A stretch of DNA of 64,000 nucleotides, from positions 11,099,001 through 11,163,000 of the forward strand of contig NC_071336.1 of assembly GCF_027744825.2 (NCBI RefSeq), read 5' to 3'. Each line of letters opens with the position of its first letter. Positions within the stretch are counted from its first letter, which is position 1. This document shows, piece after piece, positions 37,221-51,080 of this stretch. The position numbers and the translations under genes were made by a program. Below the pieces are notes generated by a model. It saw nothing but the letters and a program-made list of their open reading frames with translations. It searched no databases and was not told where the DNA came from. The stretch is from Synchiropus splendidus (Eukaryota; Chordata; Actinopteri; Syngnathiformes; Callionymidae).

Positions 37221-38345
37221 AATCTGTCACACGTGCGCAAGACTGAGGACTAATTGTGTATCATTTTCCGCAGTTTCTCTCTGAGCTTGTTAGCAGAGGA
37301 GCTGGGGTGGCTCTATGCCCAGAACTAAACTGGGGTGAGGAGTGTGAGGGTGGGGGGTTGTGGGTTAAAGGGGGTGGAAGCTAGCTCATCACATCCATGA
37401 AAAAGGAGAAACGACATAGCAGCACAATAAAATGAAATCTGCTGATTGAGTCAAGAGATGCTGGGTGACAAAGTGAATAAAGAGACAAGAGGGAAGCTCA
37501 GCATCCCTGACAGAGGAGTCAAGGATAAAGGAGTGGAAAGCTGTGGGAGGATGGAAGGGGATGAAAAGCTGGGTGTCGAGAAGGGGGAAAAGGCAACGTA
37601 AAGGAGATTACATTTGAAAGGGATAGAAAAAATGAAATGAAAGGGAACAGAAGAAGAAAATAAAGAGGTCGAAGGATATGGAGGGAGAAGGGAGCATTCA
37701 TAAAGAGGATAAGTTCAACGTAGTAGGACCAGATCAAGTGCAAGTGTGGAGTCAGGTGTTATTTTTTAAAATAACCATATGTTTATACAACCCATTCAGC
37801 AGATTTGGTCAGAGAAAAGAATAACTTTTGTGTGTGTTTGGCTCCACAAATCATTAGAGTAGTGTGTACCATCATCTGGACATTAACCCATCTTACCTGA
37901 ATACTACATCAATCAACATGTATGATTCAGATGCTACTGACATTAACATGGAAGCAGCCTATAAGTGCTGAAAACAGAATCCATGGCTTCAGTTGTGATC
38001 AGGCACTGCCAAGATAAATGTTTGGTGTGTTGCACCAGAGAAGAAGTCTTCATGGTCAGGTCACTGAATTGCGCGGTCACTGAATTGACAGAACATAATC
38101 ACAAATGCTGCTTACACTGTAAAGACAAACTGACTGATTTTCATTAACAAGAAAATAAGTGACACCCACATCAGATAAGACAGAAAAACAGTTATCAGGT
38201 GAAGGATGAACAGTGGGGAGTTGAAGGAATTTACCACTAATCACCACCACCACCAATAATCATACAAATACTGTAAATAAATAAATAGATCCTAAAACTT
38301 TCATAAAATTTCCACAGCAAAAACATATCTTCCCAGTCACAAATA

Positions 38346-38386
38346 CAGTACTAATATTACTACTAGTACTACTAATAATAATAATA
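38346..38386 (+). repeat. TAC/ACT and AAT trinucleotide-rich tract
   Basis: Imperfect TAC/ACT units pass into AATAATAAT. This is low-complexity sequence. Confidence 0.7.
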
Positions 38387-39231
38387 CAAACAAACAACAA
38401 AATAACACTACTACGATTTCAAACCATAAATACCCCAAAGTGAGTTTTAAATGGACAGGAAATATCACTGGGACAGAAAAAGCTTGTCATTGATCCAACA
38501 GAAATTAAATACTACAGATGGGCTGACAGGCGATTTATCATGAACAGTCTAATATTCGCAAGGTGGGTTCATATTTATAGACAGAACATATAGAAATAAA
38601 AGCAAAATCATAAACGTCCAAGACATAAATGAGATTGATTGAAACAAGTCAATAATACTTGACTTTCTTGCAGGTATTCATGCTCCCTCAGCACCAGTAA
38701 CACATTTTAGCCCAGGCCCTAAAAGAAAGTTATTCTTACCTCAAACATTAATGACTGTAAAGTAACATTATGGATTCAAACTCTTCCGCTTAAATCGATT
38801 CTATTCCAAGACCAAAGGACTGTCAAGAGACACTAGGGACCTAATTGAGATGTGGTACATAATGAGGAGAAGAAACGCAGTTTCGTGAGCAAAAACACTA
38901 CAACACAAAAGGTTTCCTTTTGGGATAATGCTCACTATCGACAAGAGGCAGACAAACCAAATTACACTAGATCCAAACATCATGGTTTTGGAGTCACTCC
39001 AGTAAAAGCTGGAGACTGAATCACTCCCAACACGTAAGCAAATAACTGATGCTTCCAACAAGGCTCCACAATGAAGTTCTAAAACAAGCTTGTAACAAGT
39101 ACTTTCTTTTGTCTCTTGTATATGACATGAGTGGTAAGGTGGTTGGTACCACTGAGGCGACTGGATGAAAGCTCGACAGAGAATTCCGGAAAGTTGAGAC
39201 TGACAAATTTATGGAAGTGAAGCATGATGAT

Positions 39232-39250
39232 AAAAAAAAAAAAAAAAAAA
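39232..39250 (+). repeat. 19-nt A homopolymer
   Basis: An uninterrupted A run following GATGAT. No retroelement body was recognised next to it. Confidence 0.9.
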
Positions 39251-42200
39251 TGTGACTGCTGTTCTCTTTAGAAACACCAATTTGAGTGATCCACAGCTCC
39301 TGCTCTGCACATAAAATGCAAAACAAGTGAATTCTTCTGAAGCCAAAAGCTGACATTAGATTACCTCTTGGCAACCCATCCAGAAACGCATTTTCAAAAT
39401 GTACCAACTTCAATTTAAAGCTATAAAACGCACAGGGAAGGAAGCAGATAGAGACTTTAGGAGGAGAGGAAGGGAAGAACAAAATGTAATAATGTAAATT
39501 TGGCTTCTTCATATTGCTTCACATTTTATTCTTTCATATAAATTCTGCACCTCCCACATGTGGCCTCAAAACACAAACACTCCGTTAGAAAAGACACTCG
39601 ATTTCATAACTTCATTAGTGCGCATTTGTGTGTGTGTGTGTGATGGTGCGCGTGAGCTCACACATGCGATAGTGTGCTTGTGTTTCAAGATGGCTGCAGG
39701 GCAACTGGTAAAGAGCAAAGCAGAAATGTGTTTTTCTCAATCTGTAAAACTAATTCCACCAAAATACCACACACAGGGACACATGCACACGCGCACACAC
39801 AGTGTCTAAATAAATTACAGGAAATATAGCCAACACGTTTCCAAGTGGAACCTGCAGGAAATGAAAATGTGGGAGGATAACTGAAAGTGGGAGCGATGGT
39901 TGGCGAGAGAATGCAAAAGGATGAATAAACACAAACAGACAAGAGCAGAATGCAAGAATAGGAAGAAGAGATTGTCTTTGTGGAGAGAGAGAAAGAAGCA
40001 GATGGATAGTAGAGCCCCAGCGAGGACAATGGAGTCAGGGTAAATAGGGTGAGAGAGAAAATAAAAGAAGCACCAAGGTGAGTAAAAGACAGAAATAGGC
40101 AGATGACGATAGAGGGAGGAAAATGAGACTTCCAGCTTGCTTTATATGAATTTCATTAGAATGGGCCTCGTCTGCAAACAGATGTGGTGAGAGAGAGTGA
40201 TGAGTGGTCCGATATTTCAAACGGATGTAGCAATTTTTAGTCAATTCAAGCGGAAAATTCCACTGAGGATGCAAGGGTGGTTGGAGATGAAGTGAAGAAG
40301 GATGGAGGGGATTTAATCTCTCTGTTCTGGGGGGAGGATATTGTTTTTGGAGAACGAGAGAGATTGAGAAAGGATTTTTATAATTAGGTTGAGAAACAAG
40401 ATAACGCAAATGGGTGAGATCTGAACATGGATGGTGAGAGAGGGACGACCGGAGGCGAGGGTGGGCAAAAACGCGACCCCAGCAGAAACCCTCAACCACA
40501 AACACGATACAATTTCATTCAATTTCCCTCTCAGAGCTCAGCCTCCCTCCTTCATTTGCTCATCATCAGGTTGTTAATTAACTCCTGCGACTGAAGCGAG
40601 AGCAGGAGAATGTCAAATAACCATACACACCAGTAGATAGCATTTGTGGGGGGTCACCGAATACCTAGAAATGTGTCTAAACTAGATGAGGAAGAGCTGC
40701 TCAGCCGTCCTGCAGGTCATAGATCTGATGTGAAGTGAGGAAATTTATTCATCGAATATTTCACACCACTCAATGGTGAATTTCAACTCACATCGTGAAC
40801 ATCTCTTCAAAATGAATTGGGAAACCATAACTGTTCATCCCAAGAACACACATTATCTGAATCAGAATCTGAGCAGGACACACAGCTGCAGGACGATTTT
40901 CACACCTTTGGACAATAGGGGAGAGCAGGACAGAGAAAAGCTGGAGTGGGTGCACTGGAAGTGCTAAGGCGATAATACCACAAAACAATTGTGTCTGAAG
41001 AACAGAAAGAAGGAGAATTCCTGGCAAGTGCGGTGCCTAGATTCAGCACAGACGCCAGTCCTGAACATGCATACGTTGAGAGTAGTTTACTGGACTAGTG
41101 CATAAAAACATCCCTCACAATGCAATGGCAGCATGCTGAGTTCTCAATGAATTTACTTCCACTTAACACGTTCAACAAGTCAACTATCCACCACAATTGT
41201 ACCACCTTCATGATGATTACCGCACTGCAGGTTTAGAGGCTGGTATTTTTGTCGTGCATGCATTCTCCACTTCCTCAAACAAAAAGTTGAACACACAGGA
41301 GCGTGGTGCCATGAGGTTTGGCAAGCTTGCTGACTTTCACACATTGTTTCACGAGCCTGACTGTTTGTGCCACCATAGAAGATGGTGAACTGGTTCTCAT
41401 GCCAACAGAAAAAAATGTGTGAATGATGCCACCATTGCATCTCGAGAGAATATACTGTAACTCTCTCCGTGTGACCAGCCCTGGCCTGGGAGTGTCTTCA
41501 TTGCTACCCACATGCCCCATGTTGTCTACGTGGTTGGTGCAGTCTGCATAGACTAGCTGGTTTGTCTCCAGCCAGCAACACTGCAGCCCTGATCCCAAAC
41601 ACTGGTTTGATGTTTGGGACGTTGATATGACGGATGAGGAGTCCTCAGTAGTCTCCGGACTCAAGTAACATCTTTCAAACGATGATCAGTTGATAGAGAC
41701 AAGCCGGAACTGCAGACACAAAATTCAGACGGACCTCTGCTATGGCTTTAAGAGAATAATAAATTAGGTGCTACAAATATTTCACAGCTAAGTAAAAGTG
41801 AGAGAATGTGTTTTTATGGTCATTTTCATAGTCAACACAAATGAAGTTGAGAGAAACTGACTGAGAAGATTTACAATGGGGCGCACGGCAGAAAAACAAA
41901 AAGAACAATCCAATATTACTGGTGCAGATCTTTATCAGTCAAATACAGAACCAAGCACATAAAGGATCAATTCATAATCGGGTAATAATCTTCGACTTTA
42001 CTGAAATAAGCATCAGTATTTACTCTTATTTTCTTTCATCCTGATGATGCGAGTTAAGTTAATCTACCTCTTAATTAAATCAGATGTTCCTCCGCTAAAT
42101 AAAAGCTAAAATTATGAAGCGCCAGAAAGCATGAACAAAATACCAGGCGTTCGCTGGGACTTTGCAGTTTAGTATGGAATCGCACCGCATTTGTCTTGCC

Positions 42201-44174
42201 TGCATCTAGCGCAAAATACACTTCATCGTTGGAGCCGTTTTTATAGAGGTTAAAAAGACAAAGATTCAACAAATGATAAACACCTTACAGTGATGCATCC
42301 CCAGAGGCCAACCGTCTGTGCAGTTGCAGTATCCATCTCAGGTACCCAGCACACAATGTGAAAACTATTTTTCACTTTCTCATTCACACACCCTCAGTAT
42401 GCCCATGTGGTCCTGCAACTGACCGATGCTAAAAATACACAGCAAAGCCTGCCAGATTCAAATCCCCATCGGTGGATCAAGTCAAATACCTCTGTATTCC
42501 TTGCATGTACATAGTCATAAGTGACCATTTTTCACCTTAATTACACAGAAGCATATGTATTATCAAGGTCGGCCTATGCTCCAACACACATGGTGGCATA
42601 TCTGTAATGGAATCTTCAGTCCAATAAGCCTGTATAATACAGCATTGACTGGAAACAAACAACTGTCCACAGTTGCGAAATAAAACAGCTGAACTGCATC
42701 CCTAGCACAAGACATTCTGATTCCCAAAAGTTCCAGTGTGATGGTCCAAAACTTGATGGGTCATATCCTTATCGTCTGCTTGTTAATAAGGACAAAACTG
42801 CATATGAAAAGTGAATTTATCAATTGTTTTAACAGCAAATTCCAGTTACTGGGTTTAGTCAGCTTTTTAACAATGAAAATATGCCAACGTTTATATAAAT
42901 GGTGAGCATACTGCAAAATATATTCCTCTGGACTTTCTGACGAGAGTAGTCCAGGAATGGTTTCATATTTACCATCTAAACATAAAACAAAAAGAAGGGA
43001 ATAACCATTCAAACTCAAAGACGCAGGTAAACCACACGAGGCCAAATGCCATTTCTATTTGTTTGGTCTCGCCATGGAACCAATAAAGCATTAGCTTCCA
43101 AACAGATAAGGAATCAAGCTATTATACCATAACAACAGCCATGTCCTGGTGCCGTGCGGCCCGGCAAGGGAGCTAAACCACTCTTTTCCTTTCCCCGGAA
43201 CAAATAAACTTGCCAATGAGTTTAAAGTGAAATCTGACATTTTCGGAACGAAAGCGACTCAAAGCAATAACTCAGCACGATACCTTTTTTTGTCTTTATA
43301 TAGAATTTTTCCCAAGCTGATACTTTTTAATAAAGCGCATTCAGCTGACATTGCTGACTCCAGTAGGAGAATTCTCTGAAAATGCCCTCTTCCATCCTGA
43401 ACTCATTGTGGGGAAAACAAAGCCTCTGACATGCAGAGAACATGAAACCAAACATGTAACAGCTTCTCAGCAGCCGCACTGCTGGAATTTCCATTTACAG
43501 GTTTATAGAGGAATGAACAGTACCGCATACAGTGCTTCTGCCGCTGCACCAGACAGCAATAGAAAAAAGGTTCTAATTAAATCCCGACTGAGTCAAATGT
43601 TGAAGCATGTTTGATGTATGACAGCACAGTCCAAGATGCACTAGTGGTGTTATAATCTTGTTAGCAATGGAGACACTATGAGGGAGGCGAAGAGGTAATT
43701 TGTGAGGAATCTTGTTGAGTAAAGCGATCCGCTCGGCAAGATGCACTGACACGTGAGCCAGCCGAGATCACGCAGAGAGGATATCTGACTGCGAGCGAAA
43801 TCATCTGTCATCTTACTGACAGGCTGCAGGATTGTTTGAATACAACTAATAATGTTTAGCAGTCTAACTGTGATGACTTGTCAACGCACCGGAGACCAGC
43901 GAAGCATTCTTTAGGAGTCAATCAGTCAATCCAGTGCAAACAGAATGAGAGAAGAATAAATAAGCCATATCCACGGTTGGATAACGTAATGTAGTATTCC
44001 TGCTTACCTTAAAAAGTGCATCTGTCAGCGGAGCCACGAGTAAAAGAAAACAAATACGTTAAGATTAACATGTAAGGCTCCATATCGTGCCATTTACAGA
44101 ATCGCTCCACCTGTTTGACATGATGACCTCTGCCACCTGGGTAATGTTGTCTACACCTGCTCTGGCTGTCAGAG

Positions 44175-44335
44175 TCAGAGAACATGTGCTATAAAGAAAG
44201 TCTGAAATGGAAGTACCGGAGTAGTACCAAAGTAGAGGAAGAAAACCATTGGGGTTCATGGATGTGATAAAAGACGACATGAAGAGCTGTGACGACAGTC
44301 AACCCCTGACAGTAGAGGCTGAAAGACCAAGAGAA
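44175..44335 (+). mobile_element. LINE 3'-end fossil, third copy of the same module
   Basis: Contains AGAGGAAGAAAACCATTGGG, then GTTCATGGATGTGATAAAAG and GACGACATGAAG (the FMDVIKDDMK-like end), then GTCAACCCCTGACAGTAGAG and GCTGAAAGACCAAGAG, equivalent to the CGACCCCTAACGGGAGAAGCCGAAAG tail of fish LINEs. It aligns with the 28.6 kb fragment over the GGAAGAAAACC to GACATG core. It is shorter and its upstream part is less clear. Confidence 0.55.
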
Positions 44336-44481
44336 AACTCACAGGGGCTCACTAGCCATTTTCTTTGGTTTTGAGCCATCTAAAAAAAAACTTTTCTTTC
44401 AATTGTTTTTGCTCAAATAAAAAAGGGACATTTCATGAAAAAAAAAAAACTTGACGTACAAATTACACAATATTGGAGACC

Positions 44482-44610
44482 AGACCAAAGCAAAGTGCGG
44501 CCCGGGGGCCAAATGCGGCCCTTTGACAATATTTATGTGGCCCTCCTGGAGTTAGAGTAAAACTGATATCGTTTTGTCTTGTGCATTGTTTTTTGTTCAT
44601 TATGAAGCAA
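44482..44610 (+). repeat. fish hAT-derived repeat fragment (GCGGCCCGGGGGCC type)
   Basis: GTGCGGCCCGGGGGCCAAAT followed by GCGGCCCTTTGACAATATTT and GTGGCCCTCC is the recurrent 'cggcccgggggcc' phrase of hAT-derived vertebrate repeats. It is a local GC-rich patch in AT-rich intron. Neither terminus nor a target duplication could be fixed, and the AT-rich sequence up to about 44.78 kb may also belong to it. Confidence 0.45.
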
Positions 44611-47600
44611 CTGAAATTACTTTTCCGTTGGCTATTTTAGGAGTATTTATTGTCCCTTAATGTACCTCAGAAATGATGTATAGATTTTGAAATGTATGAG
44701 ACACACTGAATTTTGTAAATGGAATGTGGTTTAAATTAAATACAATAACAAACCAACATTATTCTATGCATTTCAAAATCACACATGATGTCATCACTTG
44801 ATTTTGATTTTCAGTTTTCTCTTACCCTCCTTTCTGGACTTGATGGCTCCACTCAACAGTCACAACATGTAACCTGGTCCCTTAGAAAATGTAATTGCCC
44901 ACATCTGTTTAAGAGGATAAAAATATGGATTGCTTACTCTTATAGGGCACAATTTGAGAGGAAATCAGCCAACTTTATTAAAAAGAAGCTGACAATAAAT
45001 TGCAAATGAGTATAAACAGTGTCCATAATAACCATTTACTGTACTATTTCTAAAAATGGATAATTTGTTTATCAAGCATAAAATACTCCAAGACAGCTTT
45101 CTCCCGAGCGTTTAAACAGTGTAGGGATCCTTCTACTGGGATTTTGACCGTGTATGCCGAGTTTTCCCCTCTATGCAGAGATTCTCTATCTCTCCATCAC
45201 CAAAATATAGATAAAAACAAATTAAAATTATTTTTTTTCAAAGTACAATTTGGATTTGATGGAATGTGAGTGACAAAAAACTCCACACTGTCCACCAGGT
45301 CATACATATAGGTTGTCTCTGTCAAGAGCCAATTTTTTAAATCATCACTTACCAGCAAAGTGTTTGATCATCAACACATCATGCTGCATGGCAGTATCCA
45401 AAATGTCTATTCTACATCACTACAGAAGAAGAGAATGATACTTCTCTGACCTGGAAAAACATCCACACTTTCATGTTTACACTTCACAAGGAGTACGTTT
45501 GTCCCCAGACACCCATCGACCCAAGGGGTCCACTGAAATCCTTCCAACAGTCCTCTGGTGTTTCAGCACGTGATAAGCGCAGCACTGGGGGCTCCAACCC
45601 GTGAAAAAGGCTTAACAGGAATCCAAAGGGGATTACTGGACAGAATGTATGGAAATTACAGTTTAATTTATCATTTAGGTCACGGTAATTCATGCAAATT
45701 TGGATTTTATTAATGCCAGCCCAGGGTAAAGCAGTGTGCCTCAGAGGCGAGGGGAGAGGATATTTTTACGCTGATCAGCTGGATATACAGTATCACAGTG
45801 CAAGACGTGGCCTTCTATTGAATGGACCGGCTCTAATAAATATGTTAATCAGAATAGACGAAGTATATATCCTCATTTTCTTTCTACCTTTCATTTCACT
45901 CTTAAGACATTGACCAGGTAGAATTTCATGTAAACGCACTGTGACTTCTCCTTACACAAATGTAAGACAGAAGTTCAGTCCAGCAACTCCAGGTCAAAAA
46001 CAAAAAACAGAGCTTTGTACATGCGGTAGCTTGAAAGGTGCTAAATTCAATCGCAAGTGGTGCCAGGAATGCCTAACCAGGGTGGGTGAACAAATGCTCA
46101 TGAGAAAGCTCCCTTCCAGTGTTTTGGCCCAGCCTGAATTACACAACAGACACAAATTACATAGATTTCAGAAGTGAGTACAGGAATCACAGGCTAAATT
46201 ACATGCAGCATGCATCAACAGGCAGCTACTTTCACAGCAAAATCAAAACATATTCAAGCTTTACCGTCACCTGCTAAAACTGCGGTGAGCATTGGCACTG
46301 TAATTGGAGCTGAAATCAACCGTATTCAAATGACAAGTTACAGTTAGGTACAAATTGTATGTTTCACAAAAATGCACAAGCACTCAGTCACATATTCCCA
46401 TACAAGATTCTTTCAGCAAAAACTAATAATTCCCAACCGGTGAAACAAATCTAAGGTCCAAACAGCAAGGCACTGGAGCTCCTGCTGCGGCTTTGACTGA
46501 AGTCAGTAGGACATTAATGCTGAACAAAGCTACCTGGCTGCAACAGCACACAATCTGACTGCAGACAGAGACTGAAGATGCTTTTGATGCCATGTTTGGC
46601 ATGTATGTGTTCATTACCACACAGTGCAACACATTTCTTAATGAGACAACTCTTTCATATGATCCTGATTCAATTAAACAGCTTGACTCTGGTAAGTACT
46701 AGAGAGGTCGGGTTGGGATCATTTTTGCTCACATTTAGAAAAACATTGACGACCCATATTATTGCCATACTTTTTAGGTACATATTCGTCTCCTGTGAGA
46801 TTGTTAATTGCAGCATGCCGGCAACACAACCACTGTATATTCAACTGGTGCCAGAGCATCCGAGGTCCAGAGCTGGCACGCCTTCAGTAATCTTTTCCAC
46901 ATCATGGTACAGCCCTATCTGGACAGTGTCGGACCACAATCGACACTTTCAATTTCTTTCAAATGTACGGAACACCCCCGACATTGGCTGCAAATGAGTG
47001 ATAGACTGCAGGGTGTAATGGACAAGTCTGAACCAAGTCAATTTCAGGACCAGGATTCAGTGTTTCCACCTAGATTTTCGTGCTTGGAGGATGGAGAACT
47101 AGAAATCGGTAGACGTCGGCTAGAGTGACCGCTCTAATAGTTTATAACCATTCAAAACAGGTAGGTAGGAATAGGAATTTGCATCATTTATATTGAAGGA
47201 TGTTAAATTTGTGAAATGAAATAATAGCCTCATAATGTATGAAGTGTACAGATTTCTTGAATATATGTTTAATGTATAATAATAAATTGATCATAATAAT
47301 ATAATAGTATATGCTGAGAATCTTCACATTCAATTGAAGTGGCACTGTTCCATCTTGATATTGAAGTCACATTACACAGTTGAAGAGACTGGACATCAAA
47401 AGAACTGGACCATGGTTTGGGTCTGTCTGTCTTGTTCCTCTCTGTGCTGTGCACACACATCTGTACTGTGCATGCGTCACCCCTCCATCCTTAATTTGCT
47501 CAATGTATATGAACATTTTGACCAATCACGAGCGGCTTCCACAGTACGAAAATGAAATAAATCCACGAGTCGGCTCTTAAACATTAGCCAGCCACAATAC

Positions 47601-50189
47601 AGTAGATTAAACATTTGGCTTTTCTACTGGCTGCACTGGCTGTGTCTTGTGTACAGCGGAGTCACTCTGTGGACAGAGATGTTGCGTGTGCAGTGTCTAC
47701 ATGGCCGCGCATTGACTCGAGACAGTGCTGTGAGCGACAGACAATGAGGATGCATCCGCGCAGAGAGAGAGGAGAGGGAAATGACACGTTGCCATGCAAA
47801 TGGGAAATAAATGCAAAGGTTATTGAGCTGATTTAATCGAAGAACAAGTTAAAGAGCTATTATTCAGGAAAGGTAACTTTCTAGCATGTTGTGGGTAATG
47901 TTGCGCAATGTTTAAAATGAAATCGTTGCAGTCCCTCAAGGGGGGGGCAGGCTTGTGGGGGAAATGCTGGGATTAATGATGACATTGTTCAGTCACTCAC
48001 AGTTTATGTGTTATTGAATCATTTTTACATTTTTTGTTACATTATCATACTGCTATTGATTGATCAATATTGATTTATTAGAAATATATTATTTTTCTGA
48101 TACTTCTTCAATAGCAGGAGGTGGTGAGCGATTGGAGGAGACTGACAGCCGCATGGGCTTCTGTGTTGTGATGTTAATGAAGTTGGTTGTCGCTTGCCTG
48201 ATTAGAAAAATAAATGGCATTCAGTGAGTGACAGAAGGATGCTGATTATATCTTTGAGTTCAGCGCCACAAGCATGTCATCGGTCAGTTGATGATGACAA
48301 AGTGAGGATGTAAAAATGGGAACATTTTAGCCACCTGTGAAAGATGCAATACTTCTAAAACACTGACTGTCCCTTTAAACTGGCCCGTTTAAAATGATTG
48401 AATGGTGGTATGTCTATCGAGCTGCCTTGTGTCCCACACCTCTCTTCTCTTGTTGCAATGAGCCACGAGAAACGGTTAGACTGCATGTTTTGTAGGGTTA
48501 GGGTTTTCCACCTCAAGAGCAACTACTCTACTCAGCTCTTCCTTTAATGGGAATTTCAATAAACTACATAAAGATAGAGAGTAGTTGGACACATTAAGTG
48601 GGTCGTTTTAATGACAACACAATGGTTTATATCAAAGTCATAGTATGGCAGACGCAAAACGTGGTGATGTGTGTACCAATTGGGTTCTGTGAAGTGGAAA
48701 AGCACCAATTAGATCAAGTAGGGCTTTTTTCTATTTTATTTTTTCAGTAAACCAAATTGTAATCAGTCTATGAAATAACTTGTTTCCATAAAGCTAATTT
48801 ACAAGGGTCACAGATTAAGTAAAATGCCACAGAAATCCCCAGCCTATAATTAATGCAGCTTTCAGTTCTTAAAAGGAGATCTTTGGTTTCCCATAAGATC
48901 ATTTAGAAGCATAGAACAAATTAACTGACTTAACGCATCACTGAGCAAATATATCACCTTTAATTCGCCACACACCCAACAACTTTCAGCAGTACACCTG
49001 CGAAAAATGAGTGCATAGTAACAGTCATATATCATTGTTTATGAATACAAGCAAAACATTGCCCCTCCTACCTGAGTGACCATAGGAAAACTGCAGACCA
49101 TGCACTTCTGTTTTTAAGGACTCAAGTACCTCCAGATGAGGTCAAGAAGGAGAAGAGAATGATTGAGGAAGAAGGGGGCAGATTCAATAAGCCTGAGGCA
49201 ACATAAATAAAGAATCAGAGGCAAGGTCCAGAGGAGTATCAGCAGGGGAGCAAGGTTAACCGAGGACAAATAGCAGTAGCAAGAATGAGGAGGAGGAACA
49301 CGAGTGCCCAAAGGATAGTTAATTGTTCTGTGTGTATTTTTTGAGGCAACCATAAAAACATACAGATTACACACAGATTTACTCACCTTCATGTATAAAC
49401 AATGATATAGTGAGACCCTGACTCCTCTTTAGATTAGGTATCTCCAGCAAACTTCTGATTCACCTCTGGTGAATTGCAGTGCAAGTGAGGAAGTGTGTAC
49501 AGTCAAAATGGAGGCTATTTGAATAAGAAAACAAGAGTAAAATAAAGGTCAGAGTTCAACTTATGGCCAAGACAATGCTTGTGTGTTTATGTCTACAGTA
49601 GGCTACAAATGCAAAGCACAAATTCAAAAATGAAAAAAAAGCATCAAAAGTGTGTATTTTACAGTTCTTTAGCATAATGTTATAACAGGAATTATGAACA
49701 CTAAACTATCCCATTTTATACAACAAAAAAAATAAATGTCCAAAACAACAGCCTATAACAAGCGGGCACACTTTTGCGTGTCGCTATTTATGGCAGTTAA
49801 AACTGTGGACACCACCAACTTAATTTGACAAAAGTTGATGCGCAAATTACTAGTAATATGTAATGACTGAAAACGCGTAGTTACCAGAGCTGTAGAGCTA
49901 CACTGATCAATTGTCTGATCGATTTAGCACCTTCAATTTATTGATCTTGATCAGCCAATGAAATGTATGTCGATTTTTATGGCAAGCTTCTTCTACATTG
50001 CAATAGTGCTTCTTATCAGAATGTTGTTGTTGCTGCTTACCCTTGAGTTTGTTTGCACTCTTCCCATTTGTTGGCTAAAATCTGTCCTCTCTTTGTCAGA
50101 TTTTTTTCTCTTTATGCACCGTTTTTCCAGCAGAAATTGTAACAATGAGCAGAAATTTACAAATTAGCCTCAAAAATACATGTGAGATT

Positions 50190-50260
50190 ATGATAAAATT
50201 GCTACTGTGATTTTAAAAAATAATGGTGATATGATATTTTTGCCATATCACCCACCCCTG
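50190..50260. mobile_element. terminal piece of a hAT-like element
   Basis: The stretch ends GCCATATCACCCACCCCTG, whose complement CAGGGGTGGGTGATATGG matches the CAGGGCTGGGCGATATGG-type termini of abundant teleost non-autonomous hAT elements. It is preceded by the AT-rich GTGATATGATATTTTTG that normally lies inside that terminus. No matching left end was located, so this is a fragment or has a lost partner end. Confidence 0.45.
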
Positions 50261-50487
50261 TCCATGTCCACACGAACCAGGTCGTCGGGTCCCCTGCCCT
50301 CGACTGCCACCTAGTTCTCTTTGCACCCGACCCCTATGACTCCCTCTGCGGGTGGTGGGTCCGCAGGAGGGACGGCCCATGTTGTCTTTTTGGGCTCGGC
50401 CCGGCCGGGCCCCATAGGCAGAGGCCCAACCACCAGGCGCTCGCATTCGAGCCCCAACCCCAGGCCTGACTCCAGGTTGGCGCCCAT
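50261..50487 (-). mobile_element. GC-rich fragment resembling a fish LINE 5' region, antisense
   Basis: A markedly GC-rich block in AT-rich surroundings. On the minus strand it contains GGGGCCCGGCCGGG, CCCACCACC and GTCATAGGGGTCGGGTGC, phrases I associate with the 5' untranslated region of a common teleost non-LTR retrotransposon just before its endonuclease start. No endonuclease coding sequence is present. It begins directly after a hAT-like terminus at 50260 and stops where the sense-oriented L2-like segment begins at about 50488. The family assignment is from memory of similar sequence and is tentative. Confidence 0.5.
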
Positions 50488-51080
50488 CCCGGGACTCCTT
50501 CTGCTTCCTGGGAACCACCATCACTGAGGACCTCAAATGGGAGCCAACCATCAGGTCCCTCATCAGGAAGGCCCAGCAGAGAAAGTTCTTTCTGAGGCAG
50601 CTACGAAAACTACGACTGCCAACGAAGTTGCTGGTGGAGTTCTACACGGCCATCATCCAGTCCATCCTCACCTCCTCTATCACCGCCTGGTACAACAGCG
50701 CCACCTCCAGGGACAAGAGCCGACTGCAGCGCATCGTACGTTCTGCTGAGAAGGTGATCGGTTGCAGCCTGCCACCTCTTCAGGACCTGTATGCCTCTAG
50801 GACCCAGAGACGTGCAGGTCGGATCAGAGCCGACCCTTCTCACCCTGGACATGGACTATTTGTTCCTCTTCCCTCTGGCAGGAGGGACCTCCCGTCACAG
50901 GAATAGCTTCTTTCCCTCGGCCGTCAGACTGTTGAATTCGTGAACAGCCTTGTTGTTATGTTATTCTATTTATTTTATTTTATTTTATTTGTTTTTTTTG
51001 CACTTTATTCCAAGGCACTTTCCTAGTCAGTGGGCTCCCCACTGACCATGGCAATAAATTTGATTCTGATTCTGATTCTT
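50488..51080 (+). mobile_element. 5'-truncated L2/Rex-like LINE: end of reverse transcriptase ORF and 3' tail
   Basis: The plus frame from about 50,495 encodes FCFLGTTITEDLKWEP, SILTSSITAWYNSA, EKVIGCSLPPLQDLY and LPSGRR, the hallmark C-terminal region of L2/CR1-group reverse transcriptase ORFs in fish. A frameshift near 50,885-50,905 separates this from SFFPSAVRLLNS followed by a stop, the usual ORF end. The 3' UTR carries a TTTTA-rich stretch. The copy ends in CAATAAATTTGATTCTGATT (51052 onward), the short tandem ATTCTG tail typical of L2-type 3' ends. The left end abuts an unrelated GC-rich segment, so the element is strongly 5'-truncated. Clade assignment is by motif recognition only. Confidence 0.85.

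Noticed and set aside
39021..39512. 163-codon minus-strand open frame, the longest in the window
   Set aside because: It includes a run of Phe encoded by the 19-A homopolymer, lacks any recognisable domain and has no splice or promoter support.
40035..40505. 156-codon minus-strand frame rich in Ser, Leu and Pro
   Set aside because: It is produced by a purine-rich plus strand. The composition is biased and no homology is recognised.
41275..41664. 129-codon minus-strand frame
   Set aside because: No known motif and no neighbouring exon-like structure. Possibly an unrecognised repeat, but unsupported.
50213..50563. 116-codon Gly/Arg-rich minus-strand frame
   Set aside because: It spans the junction of a hAT terminus, GC-rich LINE-like 5' sequence and the complement of an L2-like RT, so it is not a gene.
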